Source: Neurospora crassa OR74A
Lineage: Eukaryota > Ascomycota > Sordariomycetes > Sordariales > Sordariaceae
Length of the DNA stretch: 64,000 nucleotides
Direction of reading: 5' to 3'
Assembly: GCF_000182925.2 (NCBI RefSeq)
Contig: NC_026501.1
Coordinates: 434,001-498,000, forward strand
The stretch's first letter is position 1. Every line of letters starts with the position of its first letter. A model generated the notes under the pieces. It was not told the origin of the DNA. It ran no database searches and saw nothing but the letters and a program-made list of their open reading frames with translations. Positions 1 through 14,100 of the stretch are shown piece after piece. The position numbers and the translations under genes were made by a program.

Positions 1-679
1 ATAGGAAAACGCGTGGAAAACCTTGACATGCCGAGTGACCACGTCCTTTTCACCTTCCTCGCTTCCTTCGAACCTACCTACCTATCTCCATCCCTATCCA
101 CCATCCACCATCACAAACAATTTGGCAGAAGCTAGAATGGCCGGAGCCAGCCCTGGTCACTTTACACCGCCAAGGTGCAATGTCATGCACTCACTCGGTC
201 ATGTGGACTGCCAGGAACTTTATTTCAACCCAGGGAGGAAATATGCCAGCCAAGTCGACAGATAACTCTCTCTCTCGCGCAAGCAGGCAGGCAGGCAGGC
301 AGGCAGTGTGATGTGATTGCGGACGCAGCGGGCGGTCCTTGTCTTGTTTGTCTGTCTGTCTGTCTGTCTGTCTTGTGTGTCTTTCACTTCACACTCCCGC
401 TCTCTCGAGAGAAGAGAGTCGGAGACCTAATCCCTCTTCCCTCTCCCCCTGTTCCTGTTCTTCTGGTTCAGTTTGTTTCCACTTTGGAATTCTTGTGACC
501 CTAGAACCCCCCCGCCGTTGGGTAGTGTAGTGTAGTGTAGTGTACATAGTTGGTTAAAGCGACCGATGACATGGTGGTGGATGCAAGCGAAAGAAAGAAA
601 AAATGGGCTGGAACGTCGGTTGGGTCCCAACAAGGTCTTTCTTGAAAACAGATGCCACAGTTGCATCGCAGAGCTCCAG

Positions 680-716
<37 letters not shown>
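680..716. repeat. (CAGC)n microsatellite
   Basis: About nine tandem CAGC units. It is read as Gln-Pro-Ala-Ser repeats in short open frames that have no other support. Confidence 0.9.
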
Positions 717-1062
717 CGTAGCGGCAGCCAGCGGCAGCGGCAGCGGCACCCGTTCCGCTACATACAGTATCACATTTACAGAATGGCACAATGACCCAAG
801 GGAAGTGAGACAAGGGAAGTTCAGAAGGGAACGGGACGGAATCTGAAAATCACGCGACACATTTGTCTTGACCTCGGGCAAGCAAATCGGCCTCACCCGC
901 CCGATCAGGAACGGGATGGCAGCAGCAGCCAGCGGTTGTTGTAGGTATGTAATATGTAATGTTCTTTTGTCTTTGATGGAATCACGACTGTTAGGTTGTC
1001 GATCCCCCATGTTCATCCGTGGAAGCGACTACAGATCATCTTCCCTTTCCCTGGACATGTGC

Positions 1063-1130
1063 GAAGAAGAAGAAGAAGAAGAAGAAGAAGAAGAAGAAGA
1101 AGAAGAAGAAGAAGAAGAAGAAGAAGAAAA
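1063..1130. repeat. (GAA)n microsatellite
   Basis: About 22 uninterrupted GAA units, a pure purine tract. It encodes poly-Glu on the plus strand and poly-Leu on the minus strand only by chance. Confidence 0.95.
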
Positions 1131-2431
1131 GAATGGACTAGCCGCCCCTGACATTCCGCGTCTAGGCAAGTTCTTGGAAGCATTCGCCAGTCCACACTCA
1201 TCAACATTGGCAAATTAAGTATTGCGACCCTCATTCATCCATACCAGGTATTCCATATTACACGCATAAATCAAGAGTCCGCATATTTTTTGCATGTTTT
1301 GCATTTGCGACGACGACGACGACGAAGACGATTTCACCATTACAAGAGCCCAACCATTACCAGGGGGCCCCGCCGTTAGGCACCGCGAATGTGCTAACCG
1401 GCGAGCATGGCCCGGTATCCCCGGCGGCCCGGCCCCTACACTGCCTACCTACTCGACTGTTGTATCAACGTAGAACAAAACAAAACAAAAACAAGAATAG
1501 GAAATGATATTCTGACGGCCCTTGGTTAGGTGGACTACTGGTGTTCTTTTGCAGTACCAGGTCTAGGTCCCAGATCAAGTCTGTTGGTGATTTAAGTTTC
1601 CATTTCAGATGGAGCGCTTGAAATATGAAAGAAATGAAAATCTGGGTACAGTATCAAAAATACGCAAGCAGCTGAGGTAACTAAGAAATGATCTGAAAAG
1701 GGTCGGGAGGAATGTAAACGAAACAAAACATCGATACTTGCTTCAGGTAAAATGTGAAAGAAGGAAACAAAGAAACATATGTGATGGTTGGGTTCACGTC
1801 AACGAGATATCATAACGAGAGAAACGAAGAAAAGACGACTCCTCGTTTCAGCGGTATCCGTGCACAACTGGCACAGACAGAGAGCCTCAAGGGAACTCGT
1901 TGTTTGTTTTTGTTGCGTTTTGTCGTACTCTATGCTTTCAAAAGCTTTGTTCGAATCACCTTGTATCAGATCTGGAGAACGTCCCTCGTATCTGTCGATT
2001 CTGTCTCCCCGGAACTGTGAAACTCCAACCTGGAACTGGAAACATTCAAACATCCGTTGTTCATAGATCTTCATACCTACAAAGACGACGGACGGAACAC
2101 GAGTGAAACGAACACTTTCCACTTTCAGGCTGTTGACATTCCAAAAGAAACGCCCCACTTCTTTTCCAACCACGCAGCGGGCATCCACCTTTGGGCTCTC
2201 CGGGCTCCCTGGGGTGGCTCCTCCTCCAAAATGGAAGGCAGTCTCGCACATTCCACTTGACTTCGAGCCGTGACCGGGCACCGGGCGCTGCGACAGGGCA
2301 CTGGGGCTGCAGGCATTGTCGCTCGCTGCCTGCCGTGCACTGCACTCCGCATTCACCTCTGCAATGAGCTGAAGCAAAACCAAGCACGTGCTCTTCCTTT
2401 GTCCTTCCCGTCTTGAGCCTCTTCTACATTA

Positions 2432-2487
2432 CTAGGTAAGGTAGGTAGGTAGGTCGGGCATGTCAACCTACCTAGGTAGGTACGCGC
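2432..2487. repeat. AGGT/ACCT palindromic tetranucleotide array
   Basis: A run of AGGT units is followed about 25 bases later by ACCT units joined through CCTAGG, so the two arms can pair. The same motif family recurs in intergenic DNA at about 3426-3470, 8970-9055, 9407-9430, 28285-28530, 28800-28970, 45001-45140, 51835-51895 and 52205-52252. Confidence 0.8.
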
Positions 2488-3095
2488 TCTACCTATCACG
2501 TCTTGGATCCCTACCTCTAATCTAGGCAGCGATCCCGAAATCATTCATTGTGGACATTTCCACCTGAGCTCTGGTTGAAAACATTTGTGGATAGAGAGGT
2601 AGTCGTAAGTAAGCTGCCGGTTCCTCTCGAGAGTCTAGGCCATCCGACGGACTTTTGTTGTGCACCGCAGGCAAGGCAGGCAGTCATTGTTCCTGTCAGC
2701 TAGCTAGGTAGGTACCTGCCAGCGGGGCACACCCGCTGTGACTGCAACTCTGCTGCGGGCGTACCTGACAGAGGGGGACAACGTGACAACCCTTTCATGG
2801 ACCTTTTTCCCTTTCCACTTTGGGATATCATTACGCAGCAGGCATATGTATACGGAGAAGTGGTAGGTAACGTAACGAACCTTTTCTGAAAAGGTTATGC
2901 CATTGTAGCAAGCCGGAGTACCCAATTCATAACTTGAAGTGCCCTTCGGCGAGACCTAACCAATTCCATTCCGTTTCAGTTTTGCTCTTTCTTTTCAAAA
3001 AACGACCTTATGACCCAAGGTATATCCGGTCCCGAATGAGACATCTCTAAACAAGCCCGCCTCGAGGTCACTTCCATGTCCCTGATGCCCTGCGC

Positions 3096-4913
3096 GTGTA
3101 TTCTAGTGCTGTAATATACGCCCGTATTAATTACAATAATTACACGTCTAGCGCTGGCCAGCATCTCCCGCTGATCCTCGTTCTCCGCCGACCGCTGACC
3201 CGCCGACCCGCCGACCCGCTATCGTCATACAGTCTTTTTCATGAGTCTTCCCACTCTTCCACTCACTCACCCTTTCCACATCTGTCTGCTCTTCCCGTCT
3301 GCACTTCCTCCGTCGCATTTTTAACATTGTCGGGAATTTGGACGCCGACAGAGGAAGAAAAAAAAAAAGAAGGACATCCAATCAGCCTTCCGAGTCTGTC
3401 GTGCAGGTTCCATTCTGACCCTACATCTACCTACCTACCTGTAGAGGTACCTACCTCTACCTATCTGTTCCGGGTCAGACCCTATCGGTCATCATCTCAT
3501 CATCATCGTCGCCGTCGTCGTCGCCGCCGCCGCCGCCGCCGTCGCGTCTTTACCTTTTACTACTCTAGTCTAGGAAATTTGGAACTAAAAAAAAGGAACA
3601 CGTTGCGAGACACTACTATTGTCGCTGGTCTCCCTTCCGCTTTCTTTCCCACTACTACCACTACTAGGTTGTCCATCTCCTCGGGCAGACTCCTCCTCCA
3701 GCGGGCAGTCTAGGTTCGCCCCCAGACGGACAGATCCAGCGAATCCAGGGCCCCAGGCACACCGTCGACTATAATTCGCCATTCGCCTGCATCCGCTGCC
3801 AGAGTCGAGCCAGGCTGTGTGCCAACTCGATCCCACTTTGGTCGATTCAGCACTCCAACCCCCGACCACACACACTCTCTCTCACACACACACCCGCACA
3901 CAAACCACACGAAACAACCACACGACGCAACGCACCCACGAACGCCGTCGCGCTGCACACTTTCCTACTGGCAAGACTCGGTCTCAATTCCGACTTCCCC
4001 CTCGCCAAGTTCTTTCCCAAAAACAACAACAACAACAACGGTTAATCAACGACGATAGCGCGACCTCCTCCTCTCCAGTCCACCATTCGATCCTGATCCT
4101 CCATCTGCCAATCCTTTCCGACTTTGGCAGTTTCTCAGACCTGGACAAGGTCTCCGGGTCCGTCTGTTGCTGGGCCTTGACTTCTGTCCTTCGCAAGTAC
4201 GTTCAACCCAAACCAACCTAACCTAAACAAAAAAAAAAAAAGTCCCCTTTCCCTTCCTTCCCTTTCATCCATCCCACCCCCGCATTTATTGTTTCCCCTC
4301 TTCTTCCTAATCATCACTCCCATCATTTTATTTTTCTTCCTCCATCGCCGCGCCCTCGTTTCCGTCACCTCACCTGCGTCCACGCCGCCCACCTACGCTA
4401 CAACTCTCGCTTTTGCTTGTATGACATCAACGCCTTCCTGTTAATATGCAACGCTGACCGTCTAACCCTATCATCGCTCCAGACCTTCCGACTCTTCCGC
4501 TCTCTCCTCCGTATCCTATTCCCATTGCGGACGACCCCCGCGATATATCCTAACGCCGAGGCCGTTCGCAACCTGGGGCGACTCGTTGTGGCTCGCCAGC
4601 CAAAATCACGTCTCAACGCTTACCACGTCCGTTCCGAGTCCCGCTAGTGTCAACAAAAACGGAGAAATCATCAGGACGCTCTTCTTCCGCCGCCGCCCAT
4701 CTGCTTTCCTGTCTCGATAGACTCTATCACCCTCCCTAGTACTCTGGGGCGCCCACGAAAACAACTCCATCGACTCTAGACGGGTGCAGCGGTAGGCTGT
4801 GTGGGCATTCAAAGGCGACTCTGCCGGAACCACAAACCTGACACGCGCACACCGTCCAGCCCCTATACTTTCTCCTTTCCAGAGCTAACACCACGTTCTG
4901 ACACTGAGAAATC
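3096..4913 (+). other. Pyrimidine-rich upstream and 5' leader region of ppz
   Basis: Strongly C/T-biased plus strand up to the ppz start, typical of fungal promoters and leaders. It contains a CGT/CGC trinucleotide tract (about 3506-3547), CA-rich repeats (about 3870-3905) and a CAA run (about 4020-4038). Several short ATG frames lie upstream of the ppz start, but without a mapped transcription start I cannot say which are in the mRNA. Confidence 0.5.
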
Positions 4914-6618
4914 ATGGGCAACTCATCCTCCAAAGATGCGGGGGCATCTTCCAAGAACCGAGGCGATGACGACCTCAAGTCCTACCCATCCTTTAGCAAA
5001 TCCGACACCAAGGACTCCTCGCGCTCTTTTCGCGGACTCCGCTCCAAAATCCCCGGTGGAAGCAAGACGGACAGCCCCCGGAACTCAACCATCCTCTCCA
5101 GCGAGGAAGTCGCTGAGAAAATGAACGCTCTGAGTGGAAAGAATGGCAGGCCATCGGTGCATACGCGGCCAAGCCGCAGAGACATGTCGCCATCACCCGC
5201 CTCTCCCTCGACGTCTTCTCCCTCGTCACCTTCGCTCGATACCGCAACGCTAGCGTCTCCGACCGGTGAACCCCTACCTCCTCCGTCGCCAGTTCACAAT
5301 GCTACAGGCGGCCACCACGATGTCCGCGCCGCTCAGGAAAGTGGAGAAGTCGACCACATTTCCGACCAACCGCCCTCTGGAGGTGGCGGAGCCAACTCCA
5401 ACCAACAGCCTGGCCAGTCTATCCTCGTGAAGCGCGAGAACACCATTAACCCCGTCTACGATACCCCCAACCAGGATCCCCAGAATGAGCAAGCAGTTTC
5501 GGGTGTTGCCATGAGCGACATCAAGGATATCGATCTCGATGATTTCATCAAGCGACTGTTGGATGCCGCCTATGCTGGAAAGGTCACCAAGAGTGTCTGC
5601 CTCAAGAATGCCGAGATTGTGGCCATTTGCCACCGCGCCCGGGAGTTGTTCCTTTCTCAGCCGGCCCTTCTGGAACTGGATGCGCCCGTCAAAATTGTCG
5701 GCGATGTTCACGGCCAGTACACTGACCTCATTCGCATGTTTGAAATGTGCGGCTTCCCTCCAAACTCCAACTATTTGTTCCTCGGCGATTACGTCGACCG
5801 CGGAAAGCAGTCGCTCGAGACTATCCTGCTTCTGATGTGCTACAAGCTCAAGTACCCCGAGAACTTCTTCTTGCTCCGCGGCAACCACGAATGCGCCAAC
5901 GTTACCCGGGTTTACGGTTTCTACGATGAGTGCAAGCGCAGGTGCAATGTCAAGATCTGGAAGACTTTTGTCGACACCTTCAACTGCCTCCCTATTGCTG
6001 CTATCGTTGCTGGTAAGATCTTCTGCGTTCACGGCGGTCTGTCGCCCGCTCTTGGCCACATGGACGATATCCGCAACATTGCGCGCCCCACCGACGTTCC
6101 CGACTACGGACTGCTCAACGATCTCCTCTGGTCTGATCCAGCCGACATGGATCAGGACTGGGAGGCGAACGAACGAGGTGTCAGTTACTGTTTCGGAAAG
6201 AAGGTTATCTCGGACTTCCTCGCCACTCATGACTTTGATCTGGTTTGCCGTGCGCACATGGTTGTCGAGGACGGTTATGAGTTTTACACTGATCGCATTC
6301 TTGTTACTATTTTCAGTGCTCCTAACGTAAGTTGTGTCACTTTCGGATCCATATGCAAAATTTCACTGACCTGGTAACAGTACTGCGGCGAGTTTGATAA
6401 CTGGGGAGCTGTCATGGCTGTTTCTACCGAGCTTCTCTGCAGCTTCGAACTACTCAAGCCACTTGACTCCGCTGCTCTTAAGACGCACATCAAGAAGGGT
6501 AGACACCGTCGTAACAACATGCTCAACAGTCCTGTAAGTTTACCCAACTGTTTGGTCTCGTTGGTTGCTTGTACTGATAGTTTCGTAGCCCGCCCACTTC
6601 AACCCCCAGAGTGTCTGA
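4914..6618 (+). CDS. ppz1: Serine/threonine protein phosphatase PP-Z catalytic protein
   Basis: Three exons by my reading: 4914-6326, 6381-6533 and 6589-6618. Introns of 54 and 55 bases have GTAAGT donors, and the product is 531 residues. The start MGNSSSK is a classic N-myristoylation signal. About 230 Ser/Pro-rich residues follow, including an [10 protein letters not shown] stretch like the Arg/Ser motif of yeast Ppz1. The catalytic half has every metal-binding signature of the PPP family: GDVHGQ (about residue 263), GDYVDRG (about 290), RGNHE (about 322), HGGLSP (about 373), and SAPNYC rebuilt across intron 1. The long N-terminal extension and overall length fit PP-Z rather than PP1. In yeasts this phosphatase controls salt tolerance, potassium and pH homeostasis and cell-wall integrity. 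Family assignment is strong; the physiological role is inferred from yeast. Confidence 0.95.
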
Positions 6619-8099
6619 GCCATACTCGCACTGCTTCTGCACGCTAGCCAAAGCCATGTGCCGCTCAGCTGTGCAGAAATTTTTTTCCCTTTCCCTCACC
6701 GGTCGACGGTTTCTCACAAGATTGCATACCGATCGGACGGAATTCCGATGCGGGTTCATCTGCTGTCGAGCAAATAAGCATTTGCCAAGTCTTGGGCGAC
6801 GGTTGCACAACGCACAAATACGCATAACAAAGTCGCTAAATCGCCGCGGCCGCTCAAAAAAGAGACATACGGGGAACACTCTGCAATACATAGTCGTGTC
6901 GAGCACCGTCACACAACACGGTTCTTTTTCTTGCGGGGTACATGGGGAGAAGCCGGGGCAGCCAGCCAACTGGGCTGTGAGACGACGACGTGGACCCGCA
7001 CCCCGAAAGGGTTCCCAACTGGAGTTATGCATGACGAACTAGGCGATATATCTCTGCTCAAATTCTGTCCACAAAAGCGAATATCTCTGCTCCGTTATAC
7101 TACTACTTGCATTTTGTTTGAGAAAGCCATCGCGAAACAAGATCCAACACCGAACCAGGCTATTACAGTCTTGCCCAGAGTCTGCACCGTCAAAGAGAAG
7201 ATGGGAAAAGCCGCAATGGGGGGGTGTCACGCTGTGCTGATATGTTGTTGGTCTCCGCTCTGGGGTGATAGCCGGGCAGGCAACACACGAAATCCGCCCG
7301 TATTACCCTTTTTCAGGGAAGGAGCAGGGCTAGCTAGGTTCGCGGTGTTGGAAAAGTCCCAGGCTCGCTGTGCCGGTTTTGTACGATGGAGATTCTCGTT
7401 TCTGGCTTGATTGCTTGACTTGCGTTTCGTTTCTCTCATGTCGATTTTATTCCGTCGGTGCAGGAGTTCATTGTCATTTTTGTTTCGCGTATCTCCCCTC
7501 GTTTTCGCAATATTTCTTGGTTTTGTTTTACTGTTAACTTTGATGGGTGTTGATGAGCTTTCAAGTTGGCTCATGGATGGACGGGGATGGGATGAAACTG
7601 AAGGACGACAAGTCAGATTTTTCCAATGTGGGAGTTAAAGTTGTGGAGGAATCTGTGGATACGACTGACTGAGTGACTGGGTCGATACTTGGTATTACTG
7701 TATGTGTATGGTTGATGGACTCGGAATCATCATGGAGGAGGTGTTAGTACCTGACATGGTAGTGTCGAGTCGTGGGAGACGGAGAGGGCGCTGCGATGCG
7801 AGGTTGATGCGGTGTTATATCGGATTGCGATGGATGTTTGAGATGCAGAGTACTATCTGTGTAGTAGCGAGTAAGAAAAGATCCAAAACCTGAAAGGGAA
7901 TTCCCCACTCAATCTTATAGAGGTTCACATCGGTAGGATTCAGTTGCTTGGTGAAGATGTCTTTTTCTTTTTTTTTTTTCTTTTTTTTTCGAGATATGTG
8001 ATGTGCGGAATGGTGTTGTATCAACTGATGGAAAGCAATACCGCGCTTGACCTAAGTACATAAGGGGGAATATGGAAAACAGAAATATCAATCCTACGA
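6619..8099. other. ppz 3' region and spacer before the tRNA gene
   Basis: No gene supported. Open frames here have no recognisable motif or consistent splicing. The first few hundred bases probably hold the ppz 3' UTR. A T-rich run at about 7967-7990 is the only repeat of note. Confidence 0.5.
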
Positions 8100-8171
8100 G
8101 GTCCGCTGGCTCAATGGCAGAGCGTCTGACTACGAATCAGGAGGTTCCAGGTTCGACCCCTGGGTGGATCG
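8100..8171 (+). tRNA. tRNA-Arg (anticodon ACG)
   Basis: A 72-base cloverleaf without intron. The acceptor arm 8100-8106 pairs with 8164-8170 (7 bp, two G-U), with discriminator G8171. The D stem is 8109-8112 with 8120-8123. The anticodon stem is 8125-8129 with 8137-8141, and its loop CTACGAA places ACG at 8132-8134. The T stem 8147-8151 pairs with 8159-8163 around the loop TTCGACC. CCA is not encoded, as usual in eukaryotes. A-to-inosine at position 34 would let it read CGU, CGC and CGA arginine codons. Confidence 0.96.
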
Positions 8172-8175
8172 CTTC

Positions 8176-8184
8176 TTTTTTTTT
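8176..8184 (+). terminator. RNA polymerase III oligo-T terminator of tRNA-Arg
   Basis: Nine consecutive T bases on the plus strand, five bases after the tRNA discriminator base, as expected for Pol III termination. Confidence 0.9.
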
Positions 8185-11100
8185 CACTCTTCCTGATCCA
8201 TTTCACTCCCTGCTTATTCGCCTTCATTTTATCTTGTTTTTTTCACTGTTCTTTTCTTCGTTCCTCTCGACCCAAAGATGGCGTAAATGTGCATGGGAAG
8301 TGTAAATACAGTTTGCACGAGATGGAGCGGGTAGTTGTCGAGTCACCGAAGAGATCTTAAGTTACCACGGTTATCTCGCACTTTATCTCTGGGTCTTTAA
8401 GCGAGAGTTGTGTGTAGAGCTGGCATGTAAGACTGGCATGTAGACTGGTAGTAGTTGTATTTCTCGTTGGGTGGGTTATCCTTATTCGTAAGTAGGTTGT
8501 GTTGTGTTGTGTTGTGTTGTGTTGTAAGTTGTAAATGGCCCGGTTTATGTACCTAGAGGTACCTTTGGAGAGGTAGACTCATACTCGAAGTCTCATCACA
8601 CTCGAAGTCTTGTAGTTGGAGTTTCGTACCGGTTGGAAGCATTGAAACATTTCAGTTGGGCTACTACTCGAACCAGGCAGTCAGCTGTTTATGTGTATGT
8701 GCTCCCAAATTACCAAATCTCAGAGCTAGGTACCTACGATGCAAATGGAGAAGAGAAAAGAGTCTCGGAGTGGTCTCACGGTACCTAGGTACCTGTAACG
8801 TTGTAGACATAAGCAGGATACCTAAGCAAATTGTTTATGATATGAAGTTGCTGTCTGAAGCATGTCTATCGGTTGGTAGGTATATGTGCAGTGGAATGAA
8901 ATGGTGTTTCTCAGCCCTTGTATCAAATGGATATAGCGGTTACGAAGACTATCGGCGTCTGCACAATATAAGTACCTACCTCTCTCTACCTACCTACGTA
9001 CCTTGAAGACAACCGGCAAATGCAAGGTACCTACCTACGCTAGGTACCTAACAGGCAAGATGAATTAGGAATAATCGAAAGGGAACAATTTGCCAAAAAG
9101 AAAAATCCGGCAGTGATTGTATCCTCCAGCGGCTACCTACCTTTCTTCTCGCTTCGTACATATCGATTTCCTTCAAGTCCCATTGTCGGTGGGAGTGGGC
9201 TCCAGTCATGTCCCTGCTGACGAGTGCAGTTACCCCCCCCCAATGAACGAGAGGGATTGAAGCCGAGTTGCAGAACGGTGCCATCGCGAGAGACTACCTA
9301 CCTAGAGATGTAGGCTACCTATGTAGGCGGAGACCTACCTCTTGCAAGCCGTCTTGATGATATCATGTTTGTTAAACGGAAAACCCCCCTCTGATGAGCT
9401 GGTTAACTACCTACCTAGGTACCTACCTAGCCAACCATGGACGCACGCATCCGGGCGTCACTAAATGATTGACATAGGTAGTCCGTTCTTTGTGGATGGC
9501 CAGATGAGAAGTGGAAAGTAAAATTGAGCAGAGATTGATAGTAACGGTTATAACGATTGTAGAGAAGTGGATTTCACCCAGCTATGTCAGGGTCGGCTTA
9601 CTGTTTTGGGAATAACCGAGGGCTTGATCGGGAGTCTACTTGTCCAGAATCACTTGATGAGACAGAGTAGGTAGTGAGAGGTGAAGTAGTAGGTGAAACG
9701 GGTGAGTAAAGTCGTCCTTGTTGGCGTCTTGGAATGTATGGTTCCCCAGATAGAGAAGCCGCTATTGTCTCGCAATCCTCCAAGATCCAACAGTCTGGTA
9801 CAACAAATTTCAATCAACCAAGACTGCGTAATACACAATATGTACAAACAGGTTGGTGAGCTATCGAGATAGCACGCTATCTCGGAGAGTGCATGATATA
9901 CCACGTGCAGACTACAGTGAACGGCTCAAACCCAAAGAGCAAGATTCATGTTGTTGGCATGCTTGACGAGCACAGTCTTCTTGACTGAATCCGCTCCAGG
10001 ACATTGGAGACATGCTTGATGCGCTTCTCTTTGGTTCGTCTTGTGAGAATGCGTGTCCTTCATCGGCCCTTAAATTGGACACTCGGCACAAATTGCCGAA
10101 AGTGGACTCTCTGAAGCGGTACGACATGTGTCGGAGGCGGATGGCTCGCTTATCGGGTCTCTTTTCCGACTTCCAAGTTCCAGTAAGCGCCTCTCGGGGA
10201 AGTTCCTGAGGTAGCAATGCGAGTGATAATGGGTAATGACCGCTTCGGTTGGCCTCGCCAAACATCTCGCTTCACTTGAAATCGAATGGTGTACATGTAG
10301 AGTTGGCAGTTCTGTGGGGGGCGCGTTCAGTTACAGCCTTCGAGAAAGGCAGTGGGGAAGATGAAACGCGGATGATGGTATAAGCCATGTGTTTCTTCAA
10401 GTGTATGACTGCATCGGCATTTTTGATAAGGCCCAATGAGAAACAAAGTATTCCTAATGAAAAACAAAGCATTGGAGAATCGATCGGTCGTTTCTTCTTT
10501 TAAGAAAATGTCCGCGTGACTTGGGAATCGTATGATGTACAGTTTAACCGCAGTATCATGAGGATGAAGAGGCTAAATGCAGTTGCAGGAACCTGAAAGA
10601 CACTGCAAAGAGCCGCAAAGTCGGTTTGTCGATCAAAAGAGGGTCGACGCTTGAGATAGGATGAATGGGCATCAAGCTGATAGCCCAAAAGTAAGGTAAC
10701 AACAAAATGACTGGGGGGTATTGGGCGAGACCTTTGGGATGTCGATCCGTCTTCTCTTGTGCTCTATAAGACAACCTGTAGGTTAACGTTAGCTATCATG
10801 AGCTTGAGTCGGAGTTGGGCTTTTGGGAGCCGCAAGTATCGAGAGTCCTGGTAAATATCAGGACAAGCCACAACATAGGGGTCCTATTGCAAAGAAAGGA
10901 GTCTGAGTATGACCATACATGGATTATTAGGTAGACTTGGTAACACGAAACAAAGGCCTTGAGCCATGCATGTGTCGAGTGGTTAACACTCCCCGAACCA
11001 TGACAGACCTGGCCTCGGCCACTGAAACGAGGTGGGACGGAGTGTACCCCTGGGTGGGAAAGGCATCTCGGTACCACACTGCCGACGGGAGAATCTTCCG

Positions 11101-14100
11101 AATGGCCGTTGTGTATGGTATGTCTGTCTATAGTAGATGTGAGGCAAACCCTTGCTGCCTAGCATGATGTCAGCATAGTCGTGATTCTTGACGAACCTCG
11201 GCAGATGTTTGACATTTGAAAAACGATGTGGCCGCTGGAATGAGAAGAAGAAAGTGTTTCAAACCTCCCGGACTGGTCGACAACCCCCACATTCCTCAAG
11301 ATGCCATCGTCATTAGTGTGCGTAAATAGTGACAGGCGGAAACTAAGGCCTGGTGGAGAACGTGCAAAAGGGTGGATGGCATCTCACGTAGCGAATCCGA
11401 CTCTGGAAGCTTACCTTGCAGTAGTGAAGCTTTTGGTGGTGTTGGTTGGTGGAGTTGTAGCGTCCATTTGAAATGGAGAAGGAGGAGAACCAAAAGTGAG
11501 GCTATCGTCGAGGACTCCCAACGAGGTGGCAGCGTCATGAGCCATGATCAGTCAAACCCTAGCCAGGGCCATGTGGTTTGGTTCCCCGATGCCGAGCTTT
11601 TGTACACATGGGTTCAGCCATTAATAAGAGAATAGATGCAGAGGATGTATGATTCCGAGCCCGATTTGGACATCAGTGCGGCGTGATGAGGAGGAGTGTA
11701 AGTGGAGAGTGTACTACCTTGAAGGATTTCGGCACCAAAGAAACCGAAAGTCTGGATACGCGTAAGAAACACATGCCAGTCTTGGAGACTGTCTCGAGGC
11801 CAAGACTTTAAGCGCGCCTTGAAGCGATGGGAAGGAATAATGTAAAGACTTGTCCACGTCAAATAGATGACCTCTCTCGACGGTCAACAGTGACGCATGC
11901 CGAGGAGTCCGTGGACCTTGATTGTATAACACGTTGTGAAGCGAAGTTACAAAGGATGTTGACGTCGGAATGTCGGGAAGCTGCCATCGCAAGGAAGGGA
12001 CCAAAACAGATGTTTGGTTGCGTGGTGCTATAGGGTAGCAGTGGTGATGACGAGGCTCCACGAGGTTTGATGGGCGGTGTAACTAACTGAGCGGGCTTGA
12101 GTTCACAAACAAAAAGCTCAATTTAAAGATGACGAGATCTGGAAGCATGTGAAGTTCCCCTTCCCTTTTGAGGGCTTGGGAAGTTGAAGGGATTTCGTGT
12201 TCTTTCCCAAAGAGTAAGTGATGAGTGATGATCTCTAGTAGGCGCTTTCCCCAGTTGATATCAGAAATGCCCCTGTTGATGTTGCACCAAATCTCTCTCT
12301 CTCTCTGCACTTTGGGTTTCAAAGGCAGAAATGGACAGTAAGGGAACACACTCGCTTGAGTGTTTCGTTTTTGTACTTATCTTCCACTTCACAAAAAGTA
12401 CAGTCCATATTCTCTCTTTTTGGCATCAGGTCCGATAAAACACGACAAAATAGTGACGGTGCGACTGGTAGACCTCATGATTTCCTGAAACAGACCAAAG
12501 CAGCAATTGACCGAGTGGAAACGCCCACTGGGACACCAGCCGCGACCAATGTAACAAGAAAAAAGCCCAACGTCGTCGGATCGGGCAATTCCCAGGGAGC
12601 AAGCCCAGATCATAACCAAATCGAGTAAGCGGGCAGGTTACATGCCCCAGACGCTTGGAAAGTCGGATGAGCCGCCAACATGTCCGGGCTTGGCTGCATT
12701 TTGTTTCCGCTTTCTGCACTTCCATGTTTGCAAATCCGATATCTCCCAGATGGAGATTGCGTGCGTCCACCACGGCCGGCCAACAGAGAAAGCCCGGGCA
12801 TTCGAGCGGCCGGACAAGAGAGGGGCGAACGGCCCGATGGCATGGGGGATAACGTCTGGGGCCTGCTCCATTGATGGGCAACGACAACAACTCGTCGGCG
12901 TTGAGACAGCCGCCGTCTGAGGTTACGAGTCAAATCATGGCTCGGAGAAACACCGGCAATGCTTTGGTGCTCGGAACCGACATTGTCGAATGGGATCCGA
13001 TAAAATCCTCAAATGCTGGAGTCGAAGACGGCGGTGGTGGAGGAAGACGGCCCGGGATGCCGATTTCAGGTCAACGGAACGGGCTGCCGGACGGGCGATA
13101 GATAAGCAAGTCTCCTGCTGCGTATGTAGGTAGCTAAGTTCTGTTTACTTGCATCTCCCCGTTTGACGCCATATTTCTTGGCAAGCTCTTCTCCAACTTC
13201 CCCAACAAATGCAAAACCCCGTCTCTACACTTGCCGTCGTCACTCCATCGTCAATTCAACTTCAACGTCAAAGCCAGTCAATATTGAATCACATGCCACT
13301 TACAAGGCCCAAGAGACCACACAAATCGTCAAAGTCGATCCTCATTTCACACCGAGCCATGGTGCGAGAATACTACTGCCATACGACGCAGCATAACGCA
13401 ATGGAAAGATCCCCGGCTCTCATCAACCTCAGCCGGCCCTGCCTCCGCATCGACAAGGGAGTCAGGGGACAAGGATTGCCAGTCAACACTACGCTACAAC
13501 TTGCAGCTTCGAATCCTTTCTCTCCAACCTGGCGGAGTTAAGCCCAAGGGTCATAGCTACTTAACATTGTAGCAACGGGCAACGGAAACGCCGTCGAATG
13601 GAACCGATAGGTTGCCACGCCAGACGCCACATTTTACCGATCTGCAGGCCGAGAGACACACGCACGGTGTCGTCCAAGTCCCCGACTGTTTCCAGCTTCA
13701 ACATCGTGGACCCTGACAGCAGAGTATATCTGCTCAAGTGTATGACCCGGTCTGAATCTAACCGCCAAAGGACCATCACAGACAAGAGTGACTGTGACAT
13801 GTATCGAGCAATACGATGCCGTCTCACCCTTCAAGCGCTTTCTTGGCATCGAGTGATGCAAACAAGAATGCGGATGCCCCAAGATTGGCTTGACGCTAGG
13901 AAACCGTGGAAACGATGCCTAACTCTTGCTTTTTAAGCCCCGCTGAATGTCCATCACGACGGCCAAAGACAAAGGATGCATCTATGCAGCACAACCGTGG
14001 AGACAAGCCGACAGACAGTGCCTCTTCCCGGGTTAATACTCACCAATATCATCCGCTCATACGGTCCGTCCCAACCGATATGGCTATACCCACTCGAGCT

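Larger units (their letters stand above)
1..3095. other. Intergenic DNA rich in simple repeats, no gene supported
   Basis: I see no convincing coding region. The stretch carries several tetranucleotide runs: GGCA around 285-306, TCTG around 350-373, AGTGT around 523-543, the CAGC and GAA arrays listed separately, and AGGT/ACCT arrays near 2432-2487 and 2700-2716. Open frames here follow repeat periodicity (poly-Glu, Ala/Ser/Gln) and look accidental. Confidence 0.6.

Noticed and set aside
868-1234. Coding genes spanning the GAA array
   Set aside because: The open frames on both strands exist only because a trinucleotide repeat cannot produce stops; flanks have no coding features.
5274-6257. 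327-codon minus-strand frame inside ppz
   Set aside because: It is the antisense shadow of the conserved phosphatase exon.
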